A DNA stretch of 64,000 bases, taken from Novosphingopyxis iocasae. GTDB taxonomy: Bacteria > Pseudomonadota > Alphaproteobacteria > Sphingomonadales > Sphingomonadaceae. The position numbers and the translations under genes are program-made. The notes below the pieces were generated by a model. The model saw only the letters and a program-made list of their open reading frames with translations. It was not told the origin of the DNA and searched no databases. The stretch lies in the NCBI RefSeq assembly GCF_014334095.1, contig NZ_CP060495.1, positions 2,666,501 through 2,730,500 on the forward strand, given 5' to 3'. Shown piece by piece: positions 1-8,562 of the stretch (within the stretch, counting starts at the first letter, position 1; every line of letters starts with the position of its first letter).

Positions 1-1
1 G

Positions 2-370
2 CCGCTCGGCCGTTATGTCGGCATGGCGGTTGCGGGCACCGAGCCCGACGAAATGGGCATCGGCCCGGTCTTCGCGATTCCCAAGCTGCTCGAGCGGTTC
101 GACCTCAAGGTCGACGATATCGGCCTGTGGGAACTGAACGAGGCGTTCGCGGTGCAGGTGCTCTACTGCCGCGACAAGCTGGGCATCGACAATGACCTCT
201 TGAACGTCAACGGCGGCTCGATCTCGATCGGCCACCCTTACGGCATGACGGGCGCCCGCTGCACCGGCCACGCGTTGATCGAAGGCAAGCGCCGCGGCGC
301 GAAATATGTCGTCGTCACCATGTGCGTCGGCGGCGGCATGGGCGCAGCAGGACTGTTCGAAGTGCTCTGA
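2..370 (+). CDS. Thiolase (acetyl-CoA acyltransferase), C-terminal part
   Basis: This is the C-terminal third of a thiolase; the frame is open to the left edge, so the start lies outside the window. Thiolases cleave 3-ketoacyl-CoA with CoA, or run the reverse condensation, in beta-oxidation. Visible family signatures are the NEAFA segment, the [16 protein letters not shown] block that carries the catalytic histidine, and the C-terminal CVGGGMG block with the second active-site cysteine. The N-terminal nucleophilic cysteine is not in view. The gene ends with TGA, followed by a strong intrinsic terminator. The nearby acyl-CoA synthetase and enoyl-CoA hydratase fit a lipid-degradation neighbourhood, but they lie on the opposite strand. 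Confidence 0.95.
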   Translation, partial: PLGRYVGMAVAGTEPDEMGIGPVFAIPKLLERFDLKVDDIGLWELNEAFAVQVLYCRDKLGIDNDLLNVNGGSISIGHPYGMTGARCTGHALIEGKRRGAKYVVVTMCVGGGMGAAGLFEVL

Positions 371-398
371 GCCTTAGGGTTCGATGCAACGCGAAAGG

Positions 399-429
399 GC
401 GGCCGGAGACGATCCGGCCGCTTTTTTTA
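399..429 (+). terminator. Rho-independent terminator after the thiolase gene
   Basis: A perfect 9-bp stem (GCGGCCGGA at 399-407 paired with TCCGGCCGC at 413-421), a five-base loop and a run of seven T follow the thiolase stop codon by about 30 bases. Confidence 0.92.
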
Positions 430-526
430 TGGATGCCGTAATTGCCTTGCTAGGCACTTTGCGATTAGTGAAAGTGGGCAATACTGTTTCGCTGGAGCGC
501 TTTCTTGGTATCGCCGTTTAATTACT

Positions 527-1075
527 ATGAAATTGTCGCCGATAATGGTCTTAGTGTGCACGCTGAGCATTTTCACCGTCTCGTGTGACGAGCCAGATAT
601 TATCCGCAGCGATACTCCGATCGCTTACGATTATACGCTTGAATTACCACCAGAGTACGTCCGGCAAGATGTAAGTGGTATCGACAGCAAGGTGGAAGAG
701 TTCCACTCCACAGATGCGATAATCAGCACTGACTTTGGATATTACAGCGGACCGCCTGAATGTAGCCCGTCGCAAGAAGCCTGCAAAATCACCCGCGAGA
801 AAATCGCCGGAAAGAATGCACTGATTGGCCTCTACCGGCATGGGCCCAGTGAACGCCGTGGAGAACCGAAACCCTTCAGAGTTTTTGTGCATGTGGTAGT
901 AGACCAACGTCATGGGGTCGCGCTGAACCTTTTTGCTCGATGCGACACGAAGGTTAACTGCGACCGAGCCCTCGGCTACTTTCGAAAAGTGCGTTTATTT
1001 CGTATCAAACCCCCACCTGCCGTGCTGACACCACCGCAGCCACCACCACCGCGCCCTCCATCGGCCGGGATTTAG
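527..1075 (+). CDS. Small putative lipoprotein with proline-rich C-terminus
   Basis: I do not recognise this 182-aa protein. It starts with a short basic and hydrophobic stretch ending in TVSC at residues 17-20, which looks like a lipoprotein signal peptide with Cys20 as the lipidated residue. The body is polar with several cysteines (around 78, 86, 138 and 144) that could form disulfides in the periplasm. The last 25 residues are proline-rich (PPPAVLTPPQPPPPRPP), as in tethers or wall-spanning tails. No good ribosome-binding site is visible upstream of the ATG. It stands alone between the thiolase terminator and a convergent operon. Its base composition is lower in GC than its neighbours, which hints at a recent or rapidly evolving gene. 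Confidence 0.6.
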   Translation: MKLSPIMVLVCTLSIFTVSCDEPDIIRSDTPIAYDYTLELPPEYVRQDVSGIDSKVEEFHSTDAIISTDFGYYSGPPECSPSQEACKITREKIAGKNALIGLYRHGPSERRGEPKPFRVFVHVVVDQRHGVALNLFARCDTKVNCDRALGYFRKVRLFRIKPPPAVLTPPQPPPPRPPSAGI

Positions 1076-1146
1076 TAAGTCGGTAATTGGGACTAAAGCC
1101 CAAATTCACGCTTCAGGATTCTTCGGCGATAACTTTTCATGTTTGC

Positions 1147-2634
1147 CTACCCGAACCGCGTGCGCAGCGCCTTGCGGTCGATCTTGCCGATGGCGGTTTT
1201 AGGAATGGCTTCGATGCGTAGCACGCGGCGGGGTTTCTTGTAGCCGGCGAGGCGTTCGCCCACGAAGGCGATCAGCCCCTCATCCGAAACCTCATCGCTT
1301 AGCACGACGGCGGCGGTCACCGCTTCCACCCACTTGTCGTCGGGCAGGCCGATCACCGCGCATTCGCTCACGGCGGGGTGCGCCATCAGGGCGTCCTCTA
1401 CCTCGCGCGGATAGACGTTATAGCCGCCGGTCACGATCATGTCGGACGTACGGTCCCGCAAATGGAGGAAGCCGTCCGCGTCGAACTGGCCGATGTCGCG
1501 CGTGCGCAGCCAGCCGTCGCTTGTGAACATTTCCGCGTTCAGATCCGGCGCGTCGTGATAGCCCGCCATCATCGACGGGCCGCGCACCGCGATTTCGCCC
1601 GGCTCGCCCTCGGCCACGTCGTTCCCTTGCTCGTCGATCAGGCGGATGGCCATATCGATCGCGGGCTGGCCGCAGGCGGAGAGGCGATCGCCGTCATGAT
1701 CTTCCGGTCGCAACACGGCGAGGCAGAGCGGGCATTCGGTCTGCCCGTAATATTGCCAGAACTTTTCGCGCCCCCAGGCGGCCATCGCCGCCTCGATCAC
1801 CGGGCGCGGCATGGGGGAGGCGCCGTAGATCAGCTGGCGCAGATCCGGATAACCGTCCTGAAACGCATCCTGCTGCAGCAGCATCTGCAGCATCGTCGGC
1901 ACCAGATTGATCGCGGTGGCCCGGTGGCGCTTCAGATCGGCCAGATAGGTGGTGGGGTCGAAGCCCGGCAGGATCACCGACGTGCCACCGCGCAGCCAAT
2001 AAGGGATCACGAACACGCCGCTGGCGTGGATCAGCGAGGCTGCGTGCATCATCACGTCGCCCGGTCGGATATCGATCAGGTTCAGCATCAGGTTGCGGCA
2101 GATGGCTGCATAACTCGCTTGCGTGTGCTGCGCGGCCTTCAGCGTGCCGGTGGTGCCCGAGGTGAAGAGGGTAAGGATGATGTCGTCCGGCCGCACGGGC
2201 ACATCGGGCTCGGTCTCGGCCACGTCCATCGCCAGCAGATCCTCGACCGCCAGCAGCGTCAGCCCCGCCCGCCGCGCCGCCAGCGCCTCGGCCCGCGCGG
2301 CATGTTCGGCGCCGTGAACCAGCATATCGCAGCCGGTATTCTCCAGCATCCGCGCATGCTCGTCCTCGGACAGACGGCCGTTCAGCGGCACGCGGTTGAT
2401 GCCGCCCTTCATGCAGGCGAAATCGAGCGGGATCGAATGCAGCCCGTTGTCGAGCAGGATCGCAACGCGCGCATGATGGCCCGCGCCCTTGGCGGCCAGC
2501 GCATGGGCCAAGCGGTTCGATCGCCGGTCGGCCTCCGCGACGCTCACATCCTGTCCGCCGAAGTGGAAGGCGGTGCGGTGGCCATGCTGGCGCGCGCCGC
2601 GGCGGATCAGATCGCGCGCGGTGGGGGCGGTCAT
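1147..2634 (-). CDS. Class I adenylate-forming acyl-CoA synthetase
   Basis: This 495-aa enzyme would activate a carboxylic acid with ATP and CoA through an acyl-adenylate. All core motifs of the ANL superfamily are present in order: LFTSGTTGTLKAAQHT (phosphate loop), YGQTEC (adenine pocket), GWLRTRDIG with the aspartate that binds ribose, the hinge and glycine-rich RTSDMIVTGGYNVYPREVE, and near the C-terminus PKTAIGKIDRKALR with the catalytic lysine. Length is normal. It is the last gene of a three-gene minus-strand operon; its ATG overlaps the stop codon of the enoyl-CoA hydratase gene by four bases (ATGA). The substrate cannot be read from sequence; a medium- or long-chain fatty acid or an aromatic or terpenoid acid is possible. 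Confidence 0.93.
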   Translation of the reverse strand: MTAPTARDLIRRGARQHGHRTAFHFGGQDVSVAEADRRSNRLAHALAAKGAGHHARVAILLDNGLHSIPLDFACMKGGINRVPLNGRLSEDEHARMLENTGCDMLVHGAEHAARAEALAARRAGLTLLAVEDLLAMDVAETEPDVPVRPDDIILTLFTSGTTGTLKAAQHTQASYAAICRNLMLNLIDIRPGDVMMHAASLIHASGVFVIPYWLRGGTSVILPGFDPTTYLADLKRHRATAINLVPTMLQMLLQQDAFQDGYPDLRQLIYGASPMPRPVIEAAMAAWGREKFWQYYGQTECPLCLAVLRPEDHDGDRLSACGQPAIDMAIRLIDEQGNDVAEGEPGEIAVRGPSMMAGYHDAPDLNAEMFTSDGWLRTRDIGQFDADGFLHLRDRTSDMIVTGGYNVYPREVEDALMAHPAVSECAVIGLPDDKWVEAVTAAVVLSDEVSDEGLIAFVGERLAGYKKPRRVLRIEAIPKTAIGKIDRKALRTRFG

Positions 2635-3434
2635 TCCTCATCCTCGCGGTCGAAACTGCCATGGCGGCCCGCGCCCTCGGCGAAGCGTTTTGCGCCAGCA
2701 ATCGCCTCGGCCGCGACGATGGGGAAGGCGCCCGCACCTTCCGCGGCGAGCGCGTCCGGCAGCGGCAGGTCCCATTGCGCCAAGGCGGAAGCGCGGTCGG
2801 CGCGCAGACAGCCCTGCGGGAAAGCGGCGATCTGGCGCGCCAGCTCCTGCGCCTCGGCCAGCGCCTGGCCCTGCAGCGTCATACGGTTCACCAGTCCCAT
2901 ATCCAGCGCTTCGGCAGCGGTGACGGGACGTCCCGTCAGAATCATATCCATCGCGCGGCTCTGGCCGATGATGCGCGGCAGACGCACCGTGCCGCCATCG
3001 ATCAGCGGCACGCCCCAGCGGCGGCAGAACACGCCGAGCACCGATTCCTCGGCGGCGACGCGCAGGTCGCACATCAGCGCCAGTTCCAGCCCTCCCGCGA
3101 CGGCATAGCCCTCGATCGCGGCAATGACGGGCTTGGAAAAGACCATACGCGTGGGCCCCATCGGCCCGGCGGCGCGGCCGGTCTCCTCGACATGGTTGCC
3201 GCGCTCCTTGTCGCCCACCGTGGCAAGGTCCGCACCCGCGCAGAAGTGGCCGCCCGCCCCTGTGAGGACTGCGACAGCCAGATCGTCGTCCGCCTCGAAC
3301 GCTTCGAATGCCTCGCGCAGCGCGCGGGCGGTGGGGCCGTCGACGGCGTTGCGTTTGTCCGGCCGATCGATGGTAATGGTGACGATCGGACCGTCGATGT
3401 CGCTGCGGACGGCGGCGGACACGGCTTCGGTCAC
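2631..3434 (-). CDS. Enoyl-CoA hydratase/isomerase family protein
   Basis: A 267-aa crotonase-fold protein, the usual length for the family. The oxyanion-hole signatures are visible: GGHFCAGADLATVGD and AIEGYAVAGGLELALMCDLRVA. The residues after the second block (ESVLGVFCRRWGVPLIDGGTVRLPRIIG) also fit the family. The position normally held by one catalytic glutamate of hydratases is not obviously conserved, so hydratase, isomerase or another crotonase activity are all possible. It overlaps the acyl-CoA synthetase gene downstream and the amidohydrolase gene upstream by four bases each, so the three genes are translationally coupled. Confidence 0.92.
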   Translation of the reverse strand: MTEAVSAAVRSDIDGPIVTITIDRPDKRNAVDGPTARALREAFEAFEADDDLAVAVLTGAGGHFCAGADLATVGDKERGNHVEETGRAAGPMGPTRMVFSKPVIAAIEGYAVAGGLELALMCDLRVAAEESVLGVFCRRWGVPLIDGGTVRLPRIIGQSRAMDMILTGRPVTAAEALDMGLVNRMTLQGQALAEAQELARQIAAFPQGCLRADRASALAQWDLPLPDALAAEGAGAFPIVAAEAIAGAKRFAEGAGRHGSFDREDEE

Positions 3435-4690
3435 TTCACCACCTGGCCGCGCACCATCACCCAGTCGACATTCTGCAGCGCGCGGGCGTCCTCCAGCGGA
3501 TTGCCGTCCACGGCGATGATGTCCGCCGAATAACCCGGTGCGATCCGGCCGATCTGGCTTTCCATGTCGAGCAGACGCGCGGCAACGGTGGTGGCGCTCG
3601 CCAGTGCCTCACGCGGGGTCATGCCCGCATCCACCATCATTTCGAACTCCTCGGCATTGCGGCCATGCGCGAACACGCCCGCGTCGGTGCCGAACGCGAT
3701 CGGCACGCCGAGCCGCTTGGCCCCGGCCATCGCCTTGCCGACCTGATCGAGCGTCATGCGGATCTTCTGCTCCACCACCGGTGTGTAGACGCCCTGACCC
3801 AGCCCTTCGGAAATGCCGCGAAAGGCGAGGAGGGTGGGGACCATATAGGTGCCCTTTTCCTTCATGACGGTGAGCGCGGCTTCATCGGCGAAGGTGCCGT
3901 GCTCCACCGAATCGATCCCTGCGCGCGCCGCCGCCTCGATACCGCGCGCGCCATGGGCGTGGGCGGCGACCTTGAGGCCGAGCGAATGCGCGGTATCGAC
4001 AATGGAGCGCATCTCCTCCTGCGAGAAATGCGCGCCCAGCCCGCGGCCTTGCTGGCTCAGCACGCCGCCGGTCGCGGTGATCTTGATGACATCGGAGCCG
4101 TTCTGGCTGGCGAGCCGCACCTTTTCGGCGCACTCCACCGCGCCGGTGCAGGTAAAGCCGGGATCGAGCAGCAGGTTCACCTCCGGCGTGAAGCCGCTTA
4201 CGTCGCCATGTCCGCCGACGATCGACAGCGCCGGGCCGGAAGCCAGGATGCGCGGCCCCTCGATCAGCCCTTCCGCCGTCCCGCGCCGCAGCACGAACGC
4301 GCCCTCTTGGGACGATCCGACGTCGCGCACGGTGGTGAAACCGGCGCGCACCGTCTTGGCAGCGTTCTTCACGCCTACCACCACGCCCCATTCGGCAGGC
4401 TCCACCGCTTCCTTCCAGAAATCGCCGCCCGGATCACCGGTCAGGTGGACATGCGTGTCGATGAGGCCGGGCAGCACCGTCTTGTCGGAAAGGTCGATAA
4501 CGTCCGCGCCGGTGGCGGTGCGATTGATGCCCCGGGTGATCGAGACGATTCTGCCGTCTTCCACCACAATTGTCGCCGGGCCCATCGGATCGGACGCCGC
4601 ATCGGTGATCAGGTTGCCGGCAAGGATGGTCTCGGCGGCGGCGGGGGCGGAAAGGCCGAGCAGCGGCAGGGCCAGCAATAGGGCTTTCAT
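3431..4690 (-). CDS. Exported metal-dependent amidohydrolase (prolidase/imidazolonepropionase-like)
   Basis: A 419-aa protein with a classical Sec signal peptide (hydrophobic core then PAAAE, cleavage near residue 19), so it should act in the periplasm. Amidohydrolase metal ligands are visible: DTHVHL for the HxH pair, KITATGG around the bridging-lysine region, AHAHG and VEHGTF for two further histidines, and AFGTDAGVF for the last aspartate. Members of this branch include Xaa-Pro dipeptidases and carboxypeptidase-like enzymes that cut small amides or dipeptides. It is the first gene of the operon with the hydratase and the acyl-CoA synthetase, and is divergent from lnt. Confidence 0.9.
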   Translation of the reverse strand: MKALLLALPLLGLSAPAAAETILAGNLITDAASDPMGPATIVVEDGRIVSITRGINRTATGADVIDLSDKTVLPGLIDTHVHLTGDPGGDFWKEAVEPAEWGVVVGVKNAAKTVRAGFTTVRDVGSSQEGAFVLRRGTAEGLIEGPRILASGPALSIVGGHGDVSGFTPEVNLLLDPGFTCTGAVECAEKVRLASQNGSDVIKITATGGVLSQQGRGLGAHFSQEEMRSIVDTAHSLGLKVAAHAHGARGIEAAARAGIDSVEHGTFADEAALTVMKEKGTYMVPTLLAFRGISEGLGQGVYTPVVEQKIRMTLDQVGKAMAGAKRLGVPIAFGTDAGVFAHGRNAEEFEMMVDAGMTPREALASATTVAARLLDMESQIGRIAPGYSADIIAVDGNPLEDARALQNVDWVMVRGQVVK

Positions 4691-4852
4691 GGGGTCTCTC
4701 TCCTGTTTGGTCCCAAGCGAATCGCGTCCGCTGGGCTTGCCTCAAGGCGTAGCGCAACCGGGCGGCCTTCGCATACCCGGCGAATGGCGCGGAGCGACGC
4801 GCGGGCAAATGGACTTGCCAGCGGCTTCGTGATGGAGGCAGAGGCGGCGGCT

Positions 4853-6442
4853 ATGCAGAGCGCAAACACCGCAGCCGATCGCCTGATGGCGCACCGCCCC
4901 TTCCTGTTGGCGGCGCTGGCCGGGATTCTCGTTGCCTGGGGCTTCGCGCCCTCCTTCACCTTCCTCGTGATCCCCGTAATCGGTTTTGCCTTGCTGATCC
5001 GATTGCTGATGCTGGCCGAGGGCAAGCGGCGGGTATTCGTGATCGGATGGTTGTTCGGGCTGACGCAGTTCGTGCTGGGCCTCAACTGGATCGCCACCGC
5101 TTTCACCTATCAGGCGGAGATGCCGGCCTGGCTGGGCTGGATCGCGGTGGTTCTGCTGTCGATCTACCTCGCGGTCTATCCGGCGCTCGCGGCGCTCGGC
5201 GCCTGGTGGATCGGGCGCGGGCGACCGATTGCGCTGGTGCTGGCCTTTGCCGGTTTGTGGACGCTAACCGAATGGCTGCGCGGCTGGCTGTTCACCGGTT
5301 TCCCATGGAATCCGGTTTCCAGCCTGACGGTCGATTACGGCCTGCTGCCGCACGGCGCGCGGTTTGTCGGGACCTATGGTTTTTCCGGACTGCTGCTGAT
5401 TGTACCGGGTGCGCTGGCACAAATTGGCAGTATGAGCCTGCGCGATCGTCGCTTCATGGCGCTCGGCGTGGTCAGCCTGATCATGCTGATCGCCGCCTTC
5501 CTGCCAAAGAACCTGTTCAGCGATCCGCTGCCGGAGAGCGCGCCGCACATCGCGATCGTGCAGCCCAATATCGGACAGGACATCGCCAACGATCCGCGCC
5601 GTTACGAGGAGTTTTTCCAGCGGCTCGCGCGCCTGTCTCAGCCTGCGCCCGGCGAGGCGCCGTTCGACATGGTTTTCTGGCCGGAAGGCGCGATCCCCGA
5701 TTATCTCGAAAGCGGTTATCCGCGCCGCTATTATATGGACACGACCTACGGCGCCTCTGCCGAGCTGGCGCGCGCGCGGATCGCGACGATCGTGCCCGGC
5801 GGGCGGCTGATCACCGGCGCGCAGGATCTGGAAATCGGCTCCTCCGGCCTCACCGGTGCTAGAAATGTTGTCACCGTGATCGGCCCTTCCGGTGCGATCG
5901 AGGGCAGCTACGCCAAGGCACATCTGGTGCCTTATGGCGAATATCTGCCGATGCGCTCGCTTCTGCAGCCGCTTGGCCTGTCACGGCTGGTGGCGGGCTC
6001 GATCGATTTCGATCCCGGTCCAGGGCCGCGCTCGATCAGCCTGTCCGGCGATCCCAAAATGGGCGTGCAAATCTGCTACGAGATCGTGTTTTCCGGCCAT
6101 GTCATCGATTCCCGCGACCGGCCGGCCTTCCTGTTCAACCCGTCCAATGATGGATGGTTCGGCACCTGGGGCCCGCCGCAGCATCTGAAGCAAGCTCGGT
6201 TGCGGGCCATCGAGGAAGGGCTGCCGCTGGTGCGCTCGACCACCACCGGGATCAGCGCACTGGTGGATGCGGACGGACGTGTGCTGGCTTCGCTGGCGAC
6301 AGGAAAAGAGGCGCGGATCGATGCGCTTCTGCCTCCGCCGCTTGCCCCCACTTGGTTCGCGCGCTTCGGCAACTGGCTTGCCATCCTGTGCGGCGTACTG
6401 CTCGTCGCGCTCGGCATTGCAAGCGCGCGGGCACGTCGCTAA
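4853..6442 (+). CDS. lnt: Apolipoprotein N-acyltransferase
   Basis: Lnt transfers an acyl chain from phospholipid to the N-terminal cysteine of lipoproteins at the outer face of the inner membrane. The N-terminal part has several hydrophobic helices (from about residue 12 to 190). The C-terminal part is a nitrilase domain with the catalytic triad in its known contexts: FWPEGAIPDYL (Glu), YAKAHLVPYGEYLP (Lys) and QICYEIVFSG (Cys). I chose the ATG at 4853 because a GGAG-rich stretch lies just upstream; ATGs at 4784 and 4832 in the same frame lack one and would add a poorly conserved extension. The gene precedes metK and trmB on the same strand. Confidence 0.95.
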   Translation: MQSANTAADRLMAHRPFLLAALAGILVAWGFAPSFTFLVIPVIGFALLIRLLMLAEGKRRVFVIGWLFGLTQFVLGLNWIATAFTYQAEMPAWLGWIAVVLLSIYLAVYPALAALGAWWIGRGRPIALVLAFAGLWTLTEWLRGWLFTGFPWNPVSSLTVDYGLLPHGARFVGTYGFSGLLLIVPGALAQIGSMSLRDRRFMALGVVSLIMLIAAFLPKNLFSDPLPESAPHIAIVQPNIGQDIANDPRRYEEFFQRLARLSQPAPGEAPFDMVFWPEGAIPDYLESGYPRRYYMDTTYGASAELARARIATIVPGGRLITGAQDLEIGSSGLTGARNVVTVIGPSGAIEGSYAKAHLVPYGEYLPMRSLLQPLGLSRLVAGSIDFDPGPGPRSISLSGDPKMGVQICYEIVFSGHVIDSRDRPAFLFNPSNDGWFGTWGPPQHLKQARLRAIEEGLPLVRSTTTGISALVDADGRVLASLATGKEARIDALLPPPLAPTWFARFGNWLAILCGVLLVALGIASARARR

Positions 6443-6447
6443 GGCGC

Positions 6448-6467
6448 ATATAAAGCTTTCTTTATAT
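6448..6467. promoter_or_regulatory. Palindrome ahead of metK, candidate methionine-cycle operator
   Basis: ATATAAAG and CTTTATAT form a perfect 8-bp inverted repeat around CTTT, 30 bases upstream of the metK start and almost touching the lnt stop codon. The ATAAAG-N4-CTTTAT form resembles operators that I recall for ArsR-type SAH-responsive regulators in front of metK/ahcY in proteobacteria. A small RNA hairpin in the leader is an alternative. No T-run follows, so it is not a terminator. Confidence 0.45.
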
Positions 6468-6496
6468 CACCTGATTTCCGGAAGGGACGTCTCCCC

Positions 6497-7729
6497 ATGC
6501 GCAGCGATTATATCTTTACGTCCGAAAGCGTTAGCGAAGGACATCCTGACAAGGTGGCGGATCAGGTGTCCGATGCCATCGTCGATCTGATGCTGTCCAA
6601 CGATCCCGAATCGCGCGTGGCCTGCGAAACGCTCACCACCACCAACCGCGTGGTACTGGCCGGCGAAATCCGCTGCCAGCCGCTTTATGACGCCAAGGAT
6701 CATGCCGCGACGGGCGGCTGGGCACCCGGTGCCGTGGCCAAGATCGAAGAGGCGGTGCGCGGCACGGTGAAAGACATCGGCTACGAACAGGACGGTTTCC
6801 ACTGGGAAACGCTGGAGCTGCAGAACTACCTCCATGGCCAGTCGAGCGAGATCGCGCAGGGCGTCGATGCCAAGGACAATAAGGACGAAGGCGCGGGCGA
6901 TCAGGGCATCATGTTCGGCTTCGCCTGTGACGAGACGCCGGATCTGATGCCGGCGACGCTCGATTATTCGCACAAGATTTTGGCGCGCATGGCGGACGAT
7001 CGTAAGTCTGGGGCGGCGGACTTTCTGGAGCCCGACAGCAAGAGCCAGGTGACGCTGCGCTATGTGGACGGCAAGCCGGTCGGTGCCGAGGCGCTGGTCG
7101 TCTCCACCCAGCACGCGCCGGGTTATTATTTCCACGATGGCGAGGGCGATGCCGAGAAATATGGCAAGCTGAACGATTATGTCCGCTCCGTCTTCGCAGA
7201 TGTGCTTCCGGACGGGTTCGTCAGCGACAAGACGGTGATCCACGTCAACCCCACCGGTCGCTTCGAGATCGGGGGGCCGGACGGCGATGCCGGGCTTACC
7301 GGCCGCAAGATCATCGTGGACACCTATGGCGGCGCGGCTCCCCATGGCGGCGGCGCGTTCAGCGGCAAAGACCCGACCAAGGTCGATCGGTCGGCGGCTT
7401 ATATTACGCGATATCTGGCCAAAAACGTCGTGGCGGCGGGGCTTGCCAAGCGCTGCACGATCCAGCTGAGCTATGCCATCGGCGTGGCCGAGCCGCTGTC
7501 CGTCTATGTCGACATGCACAATACGGGAGAGGTCGATCCGGCGAAGCTGGAAACGCTGCTGCCGCAGCTCGTTCGCCTTACCCCGCGCGGCATCCGCACG
7601 CATCTGGGCCTCAACAAGCCGATCTATCGCCCCAGCGCCGCCTACGGCCATTTCGGGCGCGACGTGAAGGGTGATCTGTTCCCCTGGGAGAAGACCGACC
7701 TCGCCGAGAAGCTCAAGGCCGAGTTTTAA
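6497..7729 (+). CDS. metK: S-adenosylmethionine synthetase
   Basis: MetK makes S-adenosylmethionine from methionine and ATP. The 410-aa product has the expected N-terminal [19 protein letters not shown] block with the ATP-binding histidine, the [12 protein letters not shown] signature, and [19 protein letters not shown], the glycine-rich phosphate loop. Length is about 20-30 residues above that of the Escherichia coli enzyme, with insertions common in alphaproteobacteria (for example [17 protein letters not shown]). A purine-rich GGAAGGGA precedes the ATG. The palindrome at 6448-6467 may control it. trmB starts 11 bases after its stop, so the two are probably cotranscribed. Confidence 0.98.
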   Translation: MRSDYIFTSESVSEGHPDKVADQVSDAIVDLMLSNDPESRVACETLTTTNRVVLAGEIRCQPLYDAKDHAATGGWAPGAVAKIEEAVRGTVKDIGYEQDGFHWETLELQNYLHGQSSEIAQGVDAKDNKDEGAGDQGIMFGFACDETPDLMPATLDYSHKILARMADDRKSGAADFLEPDSKSQVTLRYVDGKPVGAEALVVSTQHAPGYYFHDGEGDAEKYGKLNDYVRSVFADVLPDGFVSDKTVIHVNPTGRFEIGGPDGDAGLTGRKIIVDTYGGAAPHGGGAFSGKDPTKVDRSAAYITRYLAKNVVAAGLAKRCTIQLSYAIGVAEPLSVYVDMHNTGEVDPAKLETLLPQLVRLTPRGIRTHLGLNKPIYRPSAAYGHFGRDVKGDLFPWEKTDLAEKLKAEF

Positions 7730-7739
7730 GCCGCCAGTC

Positions 7740-8435
7740 ATGACGGCTTATAAGGAAGGCGATCCGACCACGCTCAACCGGCTCTATGGCCGTTCCAAGG
7801 GCAAACCCCTGCGTGAGCGGCAGCAGCGGCTGATCGACGAACTGCTGCCGCAGATATCCGTGCCGGATGAAGGCGCGGTAACGTCTCGCGCGCTGACCGG
7901 CATGGACCGGCCGCTGCATTTCGAGATCGGTTTCGGTTCGGGCGAGCATATGATCGAGCGGGCCGATATGCTGCCCGACCATGTGTTCGTGGGCGCGGAG
8001 CCCTTCGTGAACGGCGTCGCGAGCGCGCTGGTGCAGATCGAGGAGCGGGGCCTGCCCAATGTGCGCCTGCACAATGGCGACGCGCTGGAAGTGCTTTCCC
8101 GCGTACCCGACGGCTCGCTCAGCTTTGTCTATCTGCTGCATCCCGACCCATGGCCGAAAGCCAGGCATGCGAAGCGGCGGATGATGAACAAGGGGCCGGT
8201 CGACATGATCGCGGCCAAGCTGAAGCCCAATGGCGAGTTCCGCTTCGGAACCGATCACCCCGTCTATCTGCGCCACGCGCTGTCGGTGATGAAAGACCGC
8301 ACCGATTTCGAATGGTTGTGCAAAAGTCCGACGGACTTCCTGACGCGTCCGGGCGGCTGGCCCGAGACTCGCTACGAGGCGAAGGCCCGGCGGCAGGGGC
8401 ACGAAGTCTGGTACTTTCGATTCAGGCGACGCTAG
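7740..8435 (+). CDS. trmB: tRNA (guanine-N7-)-methyltransferase
   Basis: TrmB methylates G46 in the variable loop of tRNAs using S-adenosylmethionine, which fits its position after metK. The 231-aa protein shows the SAM-binding motif LHFEIGFGSGEHM, GAEPFVNGVA, the family signature LLHPDPWPKARHAKRR, and FRFGTDHPVYLRHAL. I placed the start at 7740 because the homologous N-terminus (MTAYKEGDPTTLNRLYGRSKG) begins there; the open frame extends further upstream, but only as a shadow of metK. The mobile element begins right after this gene, so its 3' end is a candidate integration target. Confidence 0.95.
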   Translation: MTAYKEGDPTTLNRLYGRSKGKPLRERQQRLIDELLPQISVPDEGAVTSRALTGMDRPLHFEIGFGSGEHMIERADMLPDHVFVGAEPFVNGVASALVQIEERGLPNVRLHNGDALEVLSRVPDGSLSFVYLLHPDPWPKARHAKRRMMNKGPVDMIAAKLKPNGEFRFGTDHPVYLRHALSVMKDRTDFEWLCKSPTDFLTRPGGWPETRYEAKARRQGHEVWYFRFRRR

Positions 8436-8562
8436 ACTACGCGGATTTTGTAAAAACAACGACTTAGCTAAAAGCGCGCACGCCAGAATTGCCTCCAATT
8501 CGCCCCTTTTTCCGCTTGCGTGATTACCCGGTGATTGCCAGAAAAAGGCCACGAGGTACTGC

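Noticed and set aside
1378-3108. 576-aa plus-strand ORF opposite the acyl-CoA synthetase and hydratase genes
   Set aside because: Its sequence is the antisense of two well-supported genes, with Arg/His-rich low-similarity translation typical of high-GC shadow frames.
6443-6496. SAM riboswitch in front of metK
   Set aside because: The gap is only 54 bases and I could not match it to a SAM-II, SAH or SAM-SAH fold; a protein operator is simpler.
8436-8562. tRNA gene as integration target
   Set aside because: No cloverleaf or T-loop sequence could be found between trmB and the integrase gene.
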